From: Brachynemurus nebulosus
Lineage: Eukaryota; Arthropoda; Insecta; Neuroptera; Myrmeleontidae
NCBI GenBank assembly: GCA_035578155.1
Contig: JAPWDM010000023.1
Span: 4,972,154 to 5,036,153 of the forward strand
Reading direction: 5' to 3'
Length of the DNA stretch: 64,000 bases
Shown here one piece after another: positions 50,257-61,903 of this stretch. The notes below the pieces were generated by a model. That model ran no database searches and was not told the origin of the DNA. It saw only the letters and a program-made list of their open reading frames with translations. Each line of letters begins with the position of its first letter. Position 1 is the first letter of the stretch. A program made the translations under genes and the position numbers.

Positions 50257-50711
50257 AAAAAATGACACTTCTGGTACACATCCACTCACTAGCATGGCTC
50301 CACTGCTATTAAACTGGTAACGGTCGGACTGCTTGTGAGTTAGGTATTCAAAATGACCTTGGTGTGGCCTGTTTATCGTCAGTTATGTGTGATGCTTGTG
50401 TGAGAGAGATGCTGAAAGAGAGTTTTCAAGGAGAAAATAGAGATAAGAAATAGCGTCTACCGTCTAGCTTAGTAAAAATTACACTGTGACTCCGTAAAAA
50501 TTCTTCTATGTCTAGTATAATTATACAAAAAAATTTTCCTGGTATCCACTTGAAATTTTACTAGCCCATCAAATTTTACGGAGCTGTATAGGAAAAATTC
50601 TTAAGCTGTATTTTTTATATTTTTGCTTGATAATTTCCTACCGACTGGTCACTTGAGCCTGGTTTACCGGAGGCAGCTCCGTAATTTTTACTGTAATTTT
50701 TTCTCAGTGTA

Positions 50712-53369
50712 CGGATCTGGTTTCATGATTCAGATAGAAAATGTTTTTATTTTTAAATAAACAACCGTTTCAGTGGCTATTATCGTTATTATCATAATTT
50801 TTTATTATTTTATTTATTTTTTTTTTTTTTAAAATGTAACTACACACATTTAATGCCATTTTAAACTGTGTACTCGTGTGCGGCAATCGTAAATGAAGCT
50901 AACGTTAAAGCGCTCAGGTTTTTCCATGTACCTACACAATAATCTATCTGTCATTATCATTATGTGCCGGCATGTGTAGGGACAACTGGGAACACTAGGA
51001 ACAGTAGGAACAAATAAACGAGTGTGCTTGATGTCACGAACACATACGCATATAAACATTAAACATTTATTTAACAAATATACACACACTGGTACAGTAA
51101 ACACTTACGTAACCTATTTGATGCATATTTTAATAAAACGTGCGTTATAATGACGAGCTATGATTATGTCAAGTAAAGTAAAATGGTAGTGTTAAATGTA
51201 CATTGTCGTATTAAGCCAAAAATGCATATTTCAATTCAAAGACGCTTAGAGACGCTATACACGAGAAACAGCTCTCAAATTAGAAAAGAAGATCAAAAGA
51301 AAAGCAATAATATTTTAACTTTACCCTGTGTCTGTGGTTGGCCTTACATGTATTATTTTGGTAAAAATGAAAAGAACGACTTCGAAAACTTATTACTAGT
51401 TTCCAATTTGATAATCCCATCGTTTTTAGCGCTGAAAACTGCTAAAATGCTGAAAGCAAGCATATCTGGTCACGTCATCAAATTAAGAAAAATTCTGTTT
51501 TTCTTAAATAAAATTTTAAGAAAGTGATTTGATTTATAGCAATAATTTGCGGATCAATTTTTTATTTTATTTTTTTTTTTTAATCACAATAACGACATTC
51601 CTTTTAGAAATAAAACAGATGTATACAGAAATCTTTGTTTCAATGGCTCTATAAATGCTTAATTTTGGTAAAAATGAAAAAAAAATCTTTAAAAACGTAG
51701 AATTAGTTTCCATTTTCATTATTCCGTGATTTTATTTACGCTTTTTAAGGCATTAAAAAATTCAGTTCTATTAAATTGTATGAATTCATTTCTCTATTAC
51801 CTCTATATATTATTAGTGAGACGGTTTATATTCAGATTTTTTCAAGTGAAATTTCAGATACGTCTACTTGGCTTAACACAGTAGCACTTATTAGACAGGT
51901 ACACAGGCCCTCATCTGTACAATGTCACATCACATTTCCGGTAAGTATGTTATGATGTCAAACAAAATTTGATTTCCACAAACAAAAACCCTTCAACATT
52001 ACATGAAATAACACAACAATGAACTGTTATATGTCATATTAGTTAAGTATGTTTACATAATATAACATAACCTCAAATTTCAATTAACTATACGTTACGT
52101 TATCTGTTAACGTAAGATGGCGAACATGGATTTAGAAAGATTTAGACGCGTACTTAATCGTTTATATAAATTATTTTTAGTGGAACAGTTGCTGTCATCC
52201 CTTTTTTAAAAGTGATACAAATTTTGTGTAAAAATTAAGGCGTACCTACTTTTTAATACTGGATTCAAAACTTTAGAGTAAAATTACGCTCTTGTACAAT
52301 TCAAAATAAAATTAAAGAGATTTTAATTTTTAGAACTTTTGAATCTTTATTATAAAACTTTAATTTTGTTGCCACGTATTTAATTTTTTATATGAAAATT
52401 TTAAACTTTTATATGAACCCTCCATTCAGTTTAAAAAACTGATATTGATAAACTGATACTATCAAATTTTAATTAAAAAAGAAAATTGTATTTTTAATAA
52501 AACAAACAAATTATGTAAAATGAATTTTAATTTAAAAAATCTTAATTAAAGTACGTTAAAAATGACTGTAATTATTTTTTATTACGAATAAAAAAAAATG
52601 GCATTAACTCAAAGTTTTTTTGACGGTACAAGTTAAGGTACAAGTACTTACAAAAATCTTAATCTCAACAGATTAGAGAAAATCTTAGTTCTGGTTTACA
52701 AAGGTAAGTATAATACATAATATACCTATATTATTTATTCATAAGGAAAGTTATTGCTGGTAACTTCATTAAGTTATTAAATTATTTGGATGGTTCTACT
52801 TTTAAGGTCTTAACCATAAAAAAAATAGAGAAAGGCATTTAGTAGATTTCATGCGACTAAAATGTAGGGAAATTATCATAGATTCGATATCTGCAGCGCG
52901 GTTTCATATTAAAACCAATATTTTTTTGCGAATTACCGGATCCAGACAGAAAAAAATGTACCCTTCAACACGAAATTAAATTGTTTAAAACTTACAAAAT
53001 TTAAAAGAAATTTAAATGGATATTTGCATTTATTATAACAAAATCTCAACTGTAATCAGTCTTAGACATTTGGTCTTTATAATCAGGTAACAATTTCATA
53101 TATTCGTATAAAAATTAAAATTTGTCCCCTTCGTCACATTTTCACCTTTAGAACTTGGCATAAATCAAATTATTTCACCCTTATAAATATTTATTGAAAG
53201 AGCAGTATCACCCACTAAAATCCAAGTCTTACACAACATAAAATGAATTACAAAAAGAGTTCATACTTGCATTTTCGTTACATAATAGCAATATTTATAA
53301 GGGGACAAGATCAAACTCATCGTTACGAATGTGACGAAGTAGACATTTAACAATCAGCAATCAATCTTA
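50712..53369. other. AT-rich sequence with one unidentified frame
   Basis: A 114-codon plus frame at 51183-51527 (starts MVVLNVHCRIKPKMHIS, includes LPCVCGWPYMYYFGKNEKND) is not recognised. A diverged copy of its middle (TTTTGGTAAAAATGAAAA and following) recurs about 300 bp downstream at 51664, so the frame may lie in an old tandem repeat. Nothing else is supported. Confidence 0.35.
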
Positions 53370-54197
53370 AGCATCCCCTAGACGATCAATATATTGATCA
53401 ATATGCATTGATCAATACGAATTGAAGGTTCCATCAATACGCTTCAATATAGCTTCAATATGAGCTCCATCAATACGATGACTAGACATTTTTGTGAGAT
53501 GTGCTCTTATGATTGTTGGTTGTGATTGGAAAGTTCGTGATCTGTTGTGCAAATTTTTATTTTTATTATTTATTTTTTCCAATATAAAGTAATGGTGCCT
53601 CATAGAGATGTAGCATTTCCTCATAATACCATGATTTTGGTTTGGGGATATCGTCAGTTGATGCTCCTGATCGCTTCGCACTTTCAATGCCCTGAAGTCT
53701 TTACTGAAATTAGTATGCAAAGTATTAATTATTTTTTTTTTGTTTGCCTACAGTAAAGTCTGATTTTATGCAAATTAATGCATCAACGATCTTTTCCATA
53801 CATATCCGCTTCTTACCTTGATTAAAGTAATCTTTCGACTTAACTTTCCACAGTTCCGGCGAATCACGATAAAGGGTAATTAATAGTAAAATAAACTCAC
53901 GTTCGTATTCTGATTTTTCACCAGAGTCCACCATCACGTAGGTAGCAAAATACATATACCTATTGTTAACACTTCGATATCTAAAACAAGATTAATGCAA
54001 ATATTGACCCATATACCTTATAAACGTCAATATGAGCGTCAATATAGCTTCCATCAATACGCTTCAATATAAGTTTCTATCAATATGCTTCAATATGCTA
54101 TCATTATGTTTGAAGCTCTCCTAAACGATCAATATAGCCTTTCAATACGTATTGATCAATGCATATTGATCAATATATTGATCGTCTAGGGGGTGCT
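53370..54197 (-). mobile_element. PIF/Harbinger element carrying a MADF gene remnant
   Basis: Left AGCATCCCCTAGACGATCAA; right end TTGATCGTCTAGGGGGTGCT. TTA on both sides (53367-53369, 54198-54200). Long subterminal inverted arrays of ATTGATCAATATATTGATCA type and CATCAATACGCTTCAATAT units. Carries the MADF gene at 53566-53955. Confidence 0.85.
53566..53955 (-). pseudogene. MADF-domain protein of a Harbinger element (two exons, truncated)
   Basis: Exon 1 from ATG at 53955: EFILLLITLYRDSPELWKVK then SKDYFNQGKKRICMEKIVDA, the start of a MADF DNA-binding domain (acidic-aliphatic helix, LW, DY, then a basic helix). A possible donor GTAGGC follows IKSDFT. Exon 2 (53691-53566) after ACTTCAG reads SGASTDDIPKPKSWYYEEML then HLYEAPLLYIGKNK and stop, matching the usual C-terminus of Harbinger MADF proteins. 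The middle of the MADF domain (the KWxxLR segment) is missing, so an internal deletion is likely. In intact elements this protein helps the transposase bind DNA and enter the nucleus. Confidence 0.7.
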
Positions 54198-54642
54198 TTA
54201 TTTAAAATCTAATGAGTATCTCATCATTAACTACAGGCAAAACTTGTTTATTACTAAAACCAATAATTAAAAATATGAGTAAACTTGCCAAAAACTTACG
54301 TAAATACGAACTAAACAAAGTAAATTAAGAAAAATAAATCACATTTCAAAAACTGATTTACTATAGGAATACAAAACTCGTCTGCCTCTTTAATAATCAG
54401 AGGTTTTTTTTTTAATATTCGTAACATATCATCTAAGTGCACAAAGAGCACGTCATTTTGATTAAGACGAAATAAGGTCTTTGTGTGACGAAGGATACAA
54501 TTTTCCAACAAAATCGTTACTAATCGTGTGAACAGCGATCATTTAGATCGAAAACTTTAGTTTATCGCAAAGCTTACATTATTACATTATTACTGATACG
54601 TAAAAACGATTTGAAATTCGTTAAATAGATACTAAAAAAATC

Positions 54643-55214
54643 TGTGACGAAGGATACACATCAATAAACACACGCTGCCGGTCTTCTTGCTTGATGTAAA
54701 AGAAATGACAAGGTGTCAATGTCAATCACTTGATTTGACTTTCGCTTTATGGTCTATGGTCTTTGGCGTTTCGTTTCACCAAAAAACATGAACCTTTCAC
54801 CTATTTTTTTTTATTTAAGCTTATCGGAATATTTGGCAGCTGTGACGAAGGATACTCAAATTTTCGCGACAATTTTTCGTCACGCCAAAAAAAAAAAATA
54901 ATTCTGCAGATAACTAAAATTTAACTTTCTACATAGTTACTATGCGTAACAATTTAACTCTCTTTTTTATCTATAAAATTGTGTGGCTTCAATAAACTTA
55001 TTTTTAAAAAACGTTATAGTTCCAAGCAATACGTGAGAGGGCCACGCGTTTTTGAACTGCAATAAAAGTTTCACACCATTTTTATAAAAAAAACTAAATC
55101 AAAAATTCAAGTAAATGTAGGTAGGTCATCTAAATAAGAGTTATTAACTTTATTTAAATTAAATATATGGTAGCATCTTCATTCTGTATATAGTTTTAAC
55201 CTTCCTTATTCTGG
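54643..55214. repeat. Repeat R-B, uninterrupted copy (empty site)
   Basis: Matches 20383-20909 and continues across TTAA (55196-55199) straight into CCTTCCTTATTC, where the other copy has the 903 bp piggyBac-like element. It starts near TGTGACGAAGGATAC, a 15-mer found four times in the window (20556, 54484, 54643, 54841). Confidence 0.8.
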
Positions 55215-55977
55215 AGACAACTTTAATTTTTTGAGGGTCATTTAACTTTAGAATTAGTGTTTATTTAGGACAAGTAACTGATCAACTCACTGAAAACAGA
55301 TCGGAACTTAAGAAAAGATTATTTCCCATTGGAAAACATTTGTTCACGTTCAATTCAAACATGATCTTTATTGAAGTTGTATCTTTCAATTTTAAATTAT
55401 CATTATGATTGAAATACTTGGGAGAATAAAACAAAAGAAAAAATAAAACAAAACTGAAATAATGACGAACACGTCGACTACATGTGTAGCGAGCAGTTAA
55501 GATCGTATCAGAAAAAAATACCAGTAGTCAACTTAACAAGTTTTCTTATACGGGATTTCGCTCAACACAAGACAAGACGTAGCTGAGATATGATACACAG
55601 ACAACGGACCAGGCAAAATCGCAGACATAATCTATGATACATTTATGCATATATAAAATTTATAATTTAACATTTATCATTTTTATTCAGACGCGCTTGG
55701 TACAGAAATTTTGATATAAAATGAATTATGTGTTCGTGTCAGTCAGTTAATTTTAAACGCGTTTATAAATGTTATATTAATTTCTTTCAACCGTATCCAC
55801 TGTTTCATATTAAAATGCAATAATAACTGTGTCCGAATTTTATTTTATTTCAAATATTTCACCCCAATTAATTGTTTTACATTACGACTATAGTACTCTT
55901 TAATAATTTTGTAAGGAATATTTCGTGTAATTTAATCGGGAAGCGAATGCAGTTTTTATCAATTAACATATAACCAC
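55215..55977. other. AT-rich sequence, nothing recognised
   Basis: No element end or coding motif supported. Confidence 0.5.
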
Positions 55978-56249
55978 AATAACTCTCGAATGAAACGTTT
56001 AATGCTTATGAAATTTGGTGTGCTTACTGAAAACTAGATTGGCTCGGCTAAGTTCGTTAGCTAGACACGTCGGATGCCCAAAAGTAGGTTTTTCGGGCAT
56101 TTTTTGTCAACAAAATGAGTTTTTTGCCAGATTAAGCAATTTTTCAAATTTTTTTTTACACCAAGCGAAAGTAAAAGGGAATATGCGTAAAAAATGTTTT
56201 TACACCATTGCTCTAAGTTAATTACTTTTTGAGAAAAATTAGAAAATAT
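55978..56249 (+). mobile_element. Family H right-half fragment
   Basis: CAATAACTCTCGAATGAAAC, GCTAGACACGTCGGATGCCC, GTCAACAAAATGAGTTTTTT, then cut at 56250 by a hAT element. The missing GACAGGGGTAT end is not found beyond that element. Confidence 0.7.
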
Positions 56250-56343
56250 CAGCCGGATTAACCTATAAGCAAATTAAGCAATTGCTTAGGGCATCACGTG
56301 TTGGGGGGCACGAGAAACAGCACAAAAAAATATTTGCTAGCAT

Positions 56344-56783
56344 TTGATGCGAAGAAGGGGAGAGATATACAAAGAAATAGCAGACAAATTCTCATTCCTG
56401 ACTAAAATACCCGATGTCGATAAAATTATGTGCCCCGACCAAACTTCAGAATACAATCAGCATTTTAGAAATTTAGTAAACACTTATTCACAAAACCTTA
56501 ATACCGACTTAGGAACCGAAATTCAACAGTTTCATTCATATATGTCATAAAGAAAATAAGTTCTAAGAGCGATCTTTTTCGAAATTGAAAATAATAAAAA
56601 ATGAAAACAGCTGAATTTCCAGAATGGAAATTCGCTTAAAGAACGAAGAGGCTACAGGAAAGGCTGGATGCTTTATCAATATTATATATGGAGTCAGATA
56701 TGTTAAAAACGTTGGACTTAAAAACTATTTTCCGCGAATTAATGCCCAAAAAAGTCGCAAGGCACATTTCCATAAATGAATAA
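56344..56783 (+). pseudogene. hAT transposase fragments (ZMYM/DUF4371-like)
   Basis: Piece 1 (56344-56550) reads ADKFSFLTKIPDVDKIMCPD, then FRNLVNTYSQNLNTDLGTEI and QQFHSYMS. Piece 2 (56643-56783) reads RLQERLDALSILYMESDMLK then TLDLKTIFRELMPKKVA and stop. These are the region before, and the end of, the C-terminal dimerisation domain in hAT transposases of the ZMYM-like branch (family recognition from memory). A stop and the family H hairpin separate them. Confidence 0.65.
56611..56639. repeat. Isolated family H end hairpin
   Basis: AGCTGAATTTCCAGAATGG followed by AAATTCGCTT, identical in form to the hairpin end of family H but without the rest of the element. Confidence 0.6.
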
Positions 56784-56961
56784 AGAATGCTTTGGTTTTT
56801 ATTGTATATAATACTTACTCCACGTATCTCTTTTATCCTTCATACATATTCTAAGGTACAGAATGATCTATCTCACTGTATGAAATACGTTAAAAGACCG
56901 ATACTAGGGCCCACAGTCGTGGATTGCTTAGGGCATCAAATACTCCTAATCCGGCACCGGT

Positions 56962-57538
56962 TATAACATATGTACTTTTATCACATTTTCTGAATAACAG
57001 TGAGTGAAAAAGGGAATTCAACTGCAACTGAGATAAATTTTGATATAAATATTTGGTTTTTTGGTTTAATAGGTAATTAAAAATGAATTCAAACACAATC
57101 ACTGTGAATACCCTTGTTAGGATTCCTTTTTCGGTCTTCACATATTACATTTTAAATTAATATACTGTACATTATCAAAAAAGGTTTTTTTTATACTCAC
57201 CATTTAATATTAAAACATGTATGATATGTTGAAAAATGAATATAAAATATGTGAAGTAGGTAGTTGAAAATTTTGAAAAAGAAATTAACGTAGAGACAGT
57301 TGAATCGATTACGCGTCACTGCCCTTTTGTTTCTACTTCATATTGTCCGTCAATCATTATATTACCTTTTTTTTACAACGATCACAACTACTAAACAATA
57401 TATGTTTTGCTTGTCAATGTTTTAATAAAAAATTTCTGTACAGATTCGGGGACAATTAAATTTTGTATCGTTTCCAATAAGTAACAGAAATTATTGTTTG
57501 TAATTTGTCAGAAAATTCGATTACATAACTACTTGCAG
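56962..57538. other. AT-rich sequence, nothing recognised
   Basis: Only short frames. May be intron in front of the possible exon at 57539. Confidence 0.4.
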
Positions 57539-57740
57539 GTACTTGGACTTTCCCCAATTCGATTCGGAAATATTGTCTTCCGTAATAACCGCGTGTACCC
57601 TTTCTTTATTGTTTTTCCCGAATCTGTATACATTAATTGTATGTCTTTACTGCAATAACAAAATTGTTAATTCATGTGTTAACAATGCATCAATAACAGC
57701 GAATTCCAATAACCGAGTGATTGTTAACAACAGTGCATAA
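57539..57740 (+). CDS. Possible terminal coding exon of a membrane protein
   Basis: An acceptor (CATAACTACTTGCAG) precedes an open frame of 66 codons ending TAA at 57738-57740. It reads YLDFPQFDSEILSSVITACT, a hydrophobic LSLLFFPNLYTLIVCLY segment, then a polar Asn/Ser/Val tail (NNASITANSNNRVIVNNSA). One membrane helix and a short cytoplasmic-like tail fit the end of a receptor. FFPNLYTLI loosely resembles TM7 of class C GPCRs (F-x-P-K-x-Y), but that is a guess. It is richer in CpG (ATTCGATTCGG, ACCGCG) than its flanks. Confidence 0.35.
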
Positions 57741-58127
57741 TAATTTACATTTTTGTCGCAAAAAAATACTTTTTTATTACTCATGCGGAAGAAGTACTAA
57801 CTTGGCGCACACATTTCTGTATGTAAAATAGCTGTTTGTCCACTGTACTCTTCCCACATACTTTTTTGCGTGTGGAAAGTAAACTTTCCGCACGCAAATT
57901 GGCAATAAAATACGCAAAATTTAATCAAAACATGCAAAGCCGCCTCTTCATTTTTCATTTAATAAATATTTCATAATTACTTCTATAGAAACCATCAACA
58001 AAGTAATTTAAACCATATTTAATTCAGAAAAAAAAAGACGAACACTCAAAAATATTATTTTAAAAAGTATTAAAAATTTCAAAAATAGTAATAATAATGG
58101 AAAAAAGTATGTGAAATTCGTAATAAC
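57741..58127. other. Sequence without a recognised feature
   Basis: TGTGGAAAGTAAACTTTCCG (57871-57890) is a small palindrome. Nothing else supported. Confidence 0.4.
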
Positions 58128-58261
58128 AAATAGTATATGCAACTCGTGCGGGATTGTCGATTGTCCACTCAAGCGAATAAGCGCACTCACTACGTTCGTG
58201 CGCTCAACTTCGCTTTCGTGGGCAATCGACAATTTCCCGCAATTATTGCACAATATACTAT
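58128..58261. mobile_element. ~130 bp hairpin element
   Basis: Left AGTATATGCAACTCGTGCGG then GATTGTCGATTG; right CAATCGACAATTTCCCGC then TTGCACAATATACTA. The centre is the nested palindrome AAGCGCACTCACTACGTTCG then TGCGCTCAACTTCGC. The whole element can fold on itself. Partial copy at 8896-9001. Confidence 0.75.
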
Positions 58262-58590
58262 TTCATATAGGACAAACACTGCAGCATTTGCAGTTTTGAA
58301 AATCACGGATTGTGAATTATAAAATAAAATTGATATTAGTAAAAATTAGTTTGAAAATATTTAAACACTAAGTAATATGTAAATATAAATGTAACTCTCT
58401 TATAATTTATGACCATTCAATTAGAACGCACGCAATAAATAATCGTCCGACGTCTATCGCCCGAAGCTGCTAAGCAATTCAATTGCAAGATTTATTTCTC
58501 TACAAGAAAATTTTATAAAATTACCGAGACTAGCTACTTTTTTTATGTGGATTAAAACTTTGTTTGAATTCGGTACAAGTAAAGTTGGCT

Positions 58591-58706
58591 TGCGTGGCGT
58601 TAATCTTTTTTTCCCTGAGCGGAAGTAGCACGAGGGAAGGAAGTGTTGGTTTCATACGAAAAAGGAAAAACTAATAACGTCGAACACGCGTATTAACGCC
58701 ACAAAT
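58591..58706. repeat. Short inverted repeat GTGGCGTTAAT
   Basis: GCGTGGCGTTAATC at 58591 is answered by ATTAACGCCACAAAT near 58693. Possible small MITE of about 115 bp. Confidence 0.4.
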
Positions 58707-59086
58707 TTATTCTATAAACGTTTCTGTTGTTTTGGTCAATACGAAAAAATATGATGCTGATATCTTGTTACAACTTCTGAAGGAATCGGTGATAATAATT
58801 TAAGAATATATATTCATAATCTTGGAGGAAATTGATTTTGTTTTAAACCGGATAACTGGAATATATATTATTTAGACATATTCTTGGGAGGATATGAAAT
58901 CTCTTGATGACATCGCTATGTGTGTGTGTTTGAACAACAACGGGACTTGATTATTGTTTGTGGTGTTTAGGTTTCCGCCATTTCTAAATAAACTAATGTA
59001 CTCATATAAGTTTATAACAAACAATATAGGCTTTATTATTAGTTATTGTCAATAACAGAATAATGTGTAATATATTTAGAAAATTA

Positions 59087-59709
59087 TCTATACATATAAC
59101 TAATAAAACTGTAACGAAACCGTTTCTGTACATGGAATATTTTTTTAAAAATTTTACTGGTACTGTAAAGAGTTATCGATGCATGTAGATATCAAAACAG
59201 CAATTTTTAAAATTTTGTATCTGTTTGTCTGTCTGTCTGCCTGCCTGTCTATTCACGCATCACGCAAAAACTATTGGACGGATTTTAATGCAACCGGGGC
59301 AACATTTTACTCCGGAAAAATGTCTCGTTCCTACGGGAAAAAAGAAAAACCATTTTGACATGTGCACACATTACGCAAAAACTAATGAATGGATTTTTAT
59401 GAAATTTGGTGTGGTGATAACCTATTGCCTGGGTCAACATCTAAAATACTTTTTACTCCGGCAAAATGTCTCATTCCCGCAGGAAAATAGAAAAACCATT
59501 TTTAACATGTGCACACATTACGCCAAAAACTATTGAACGGATTTTGATGAAATTTGGTACGCTAATAACTTATTACCTGCAGTAACACTTTTTATTTCGG
59601 GTAAATCTTTCCTTCCCTCGGGAAAATACAAAATCCATTATTTTGCAATTATTATACTTACATACTTTTCACTGATTATATGCGCGAACGACGTCGCGGG
59701 TACAGCTAG
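59087..59709 (+). mobile_element. Nonautonomous Helitron
   Basis: Starts TCTATACATATAACTAATAA after an A and ends GGGTACAGCTAG before a T, matching A|TC...CTRR|T insertion. A hairpin with stem CGCGA/TCGCG and loop ACGACG lies at 59683-59698, 11 nt from the 3' end, as in canonical Helitrons. The interior holds three diverged ~125 bp repeats around ACGCAAAAACTATTGGACGG and CAAAATGTCTCATTCC. No Rep/helicase coding sequence. Confidence 0.85.
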
Positions 59710-60271
59710 TTAATTAATAAATTAATACCTGTTGTAAATACATATCTAATATTAAAGCGAGTAAAATTTGACATATAATTATCTACATAGCGGAAATCGG
59801 CTGACACAGATTGTATAAATGTTTTGTTTTTCCTCTATTGATCATAGAAGGTATATATATTGTTCTATGATATATTTGTCGTCACAGCAAAATGGTTTAC
59901 CTATTTAGATTAATAGATATTAGTGTACGTGCACACAGCAAGCGAGTAACAGCCGTGCGATGCCGAGCGAGTACATGCTATTTTTTTAAACACATACATT
60001 TTAATGTACATGTTCAAACACATGGCCGATCCAAACCGTTGTCGAGCGATGCGATGCGAGTCCGGACCGAGCTGATTTGCTAATGTCAAACAAGTTTGAT
60101 ATTTTTCAAGCGGTTTGAAGCTGATTTCGTTTGTTGTGCTATCTGTTTTGTGTTTTGTCGTATTTATCGTTTTTTTTTTTCATTGTTGATGCGTTTTAGT
60201 ATATAATATACATATTATATAATATTTCTTTTGTATTATTTAAAACAATATAACAAATAATATGATAAAAA

Positions 60272-60451
60272 ATGGACATCGAATTATTAGTAAATGAGAC
60301 TTATTTACGCCAAGCATTGTGGAGTCCAAAACATAGAAATTACCACAACCAAGATTATGTTACCAGATTATGGCAGGATATTTCAAAAAAATTAAATTTA
60401 GATGATTTAATAATTAAATTAAAATATGATCGAAGGTACTACAAGTCATAA
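60272..60451 (+). pseudogene. MADF-domain protein N-terminus (Harbinger accessory gene)
   Basis: From ATG at 60272: MDIELLVNETYLRQALWSPK then HRNYHNQDYVTRLWQDISKK, the first two helices of a MADF domain (LIxxV..xLW...Y+.R....W.dI). It leaves homology after LNLDD and stops at TAA, 60449-60451. The deletion that shortened the element probably lies here. A TATA-like ATATAATATA precedes the ATG by about 70 bp. Confidence 0.75.
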
Positions 60452-60602
60452 AATACCCCCAAAATTTTTGTGGATCTTGTCGTAGCTGACGTAGAAAATG
60501 ATAAAATTCACCATGTTCATACTTATTTTTATTTATTTCATGGATCCAGTGCGAAACATTTCTAAAGAGCCTTTTTTGTCTTAAACGTAACTTTCCAAAA
60601 AA
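60446..60602 (-). pseudogene. Harbinger transposase N-terminal fragment
   Basis: The minus strand reads LRLRQKRLFRNVSHWIHEIN, then KNKYEHGEFYHFLRQLRQ and DPQKFWGYFM. This matches the start of PIF/Harbinger (HARBI1-like) transposases: WxHxI...R...GEFxxLxxELRxDxxKFxxYFRM. It breaks off right after, where the MADF fragment begins on the other strand. The DDE domain is absent. Confidence 0.75.
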
Positions 60603-61078
60603 TAAGTATAAAAATAAAATTGTTCATTTTAAATAATTAAACTTTACAGAAACTTTTGTACAAAAAAATTATTCAATATAATACAATTCCGATGTGTATA
60701 ATAATGTATAAATAATAATTATGAAAAATAAACTGACAGTTGCAGTGATTTGTCAAATTCAGCAAATCACAAACAGCACAAAACAGCAAGCAGTATGAAC
60801 ACTAGCTAGATTCAGACTCGCTCGGTCTCGCTCGGCACGGTAACGCTCGGTCCAGCATCGCACGCAGTGTGGAGTTGTGGACGACTACTTACAAGGGGAG
60901 TGCCAAACTTGGGAATCACAGATTTCTTTAATTTTTACATATGCTGTAGAGTAAGTTCCTCTTAATAAAAATATAAAACGGCAGGACACCATTTGTTTTC
61001 ATTTTTGAGAAAAATTAATTTAAATTTTCCATTAACTTTTCTGTACTTCTTATAACAATAATTTAGTATATCTAACAA

Positions 61079-61151
61079 GGCCGCTTATGGTCTAATGACA
61101 GAGTGTTGGCTTGGTAAACCGAAGGTCGAGGGTTCGTATCCCACCTGGGTA
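61079..61151 (+). repeat. tRNA-derived sequence (tRNA-Thr-like, GGT), left arm
   Basis: A-box-like TATGGTCTAATGACAG, an anticodon loop TTGGTAA flanked by a partly paired stem, B-box GGTTCGTATCC, then a T-rich terminator-like run (61162 onward). The acceptor and D stems pair poorly, so it is not called as a working tRNA. It looks like the head of a tRNA-derived SINE captured in a palindrome. The anticodon by position would be GGT (Thr). Confidence 0.5.
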
Positions 61152-61903
61152 AATCTTATGTTTTTTTTTTTTTTTTTTTTTTAAATTTATTTTAAATAAA
61201 ATAATACACAATTACATTTTTTAATCAATAATTGACTCATTAAAATCTCAATTTCTTATATTACTCTTTATTATTTTTAAGCCTTTATATACTTTATTTT
61301 TTAATAATTTTCATAATGAAATATTAGTATAATAATAAAATAAATTTAATAATGGCCAAAATAAATAAACAAAATAAAAATACCTACTGATAGAAGGTAA
61401 TGGAGCAAGTAAAAGTTAAAAATTTACCTTTTTGACAAAATTTACAAACTTACAAAATTTTGAATATTAATATTATAATTTATTAATTAAAATTGACATA
61501 GTGATTGAAAAAAATATTTTAATATTAATATAATATTAATGTTTGAAATTTAAATAGTTATTTCCCATACGTATGCATAAAGAGAGGTATTCTAGTAGGC
61601 TTAAATTGTGGTCCGAGTTTTACGAGACGGACGCATATACAACGAGATCGATTGCGTAAGCACACGCATTTTTATTTTTATTTTGACCATTATTAAATTT
61701 ATTTTATCATTATATTAATATTTCATTAGGGAAATTATTAAAAAATAAAGTACCTATATAAAGGCTTAAAAATAATAAAGAATAATATAAGAAATTGAGA
61801 CATTAATGAGTTAATTATTTATTAATTAAAAAATGTAATTGTGTACTATTTCATTTAAAATAAATAAACAAAAAAAAAAGAAAAACTAATATAAGATTCA
61901 CCG

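Larger units (their letters stand above)
56250..56959 (+). mobile_element. hAT element related to the one at 25019
   Basis: Starts CAGCCGGATTAACC (two bases short of CAGTGCCGG) and ends CTAATCCGGCACCG. The ends match 25019-26605 (GCAATTGCTTAGGGCATCAC and GATTGCTTAGGGCATC). No clear target duplication. Contains two hAT transposase pieces and a small family H hairpin (56611-56639) between them. Confidence 0.75.
59923..60888. mobile_element. PIF/Harbinger deletion derivative retaining two gene fragments
   Basis: TTA on both sides (59920-59922, 60889-60891). Ends GTGTACGTGCACAC and GTTGTGGACGACTAC are weakly inverted, but subterminal blocks rich in CGAGCGAG and GTGCGATGC match better. The interior keeps an MADF gene start (plus) and a transposase fragment (minus) meeting tail to tail. 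Confidence 0.75.

Noticed and set aside
53412..53720. 102-codon minus frame downstream of the MADF exon
   Set aside because: Its frame differs from the exon 2 reading that matches Harbinger MADF proteins; it is the shadow of that exon.
59225..59536. 103-codon plus frame
   Set aside because: Lies wholly inside a nonautonomous Helitron and follows its internal tandem repeats, not a protein.
59892..60083. 63-codon plus frame rich in Arg
   Set aside because: Covers the GC-rich terminal region of the Harbinger derivative; the real coding remnants of that element are at 60272-60602.
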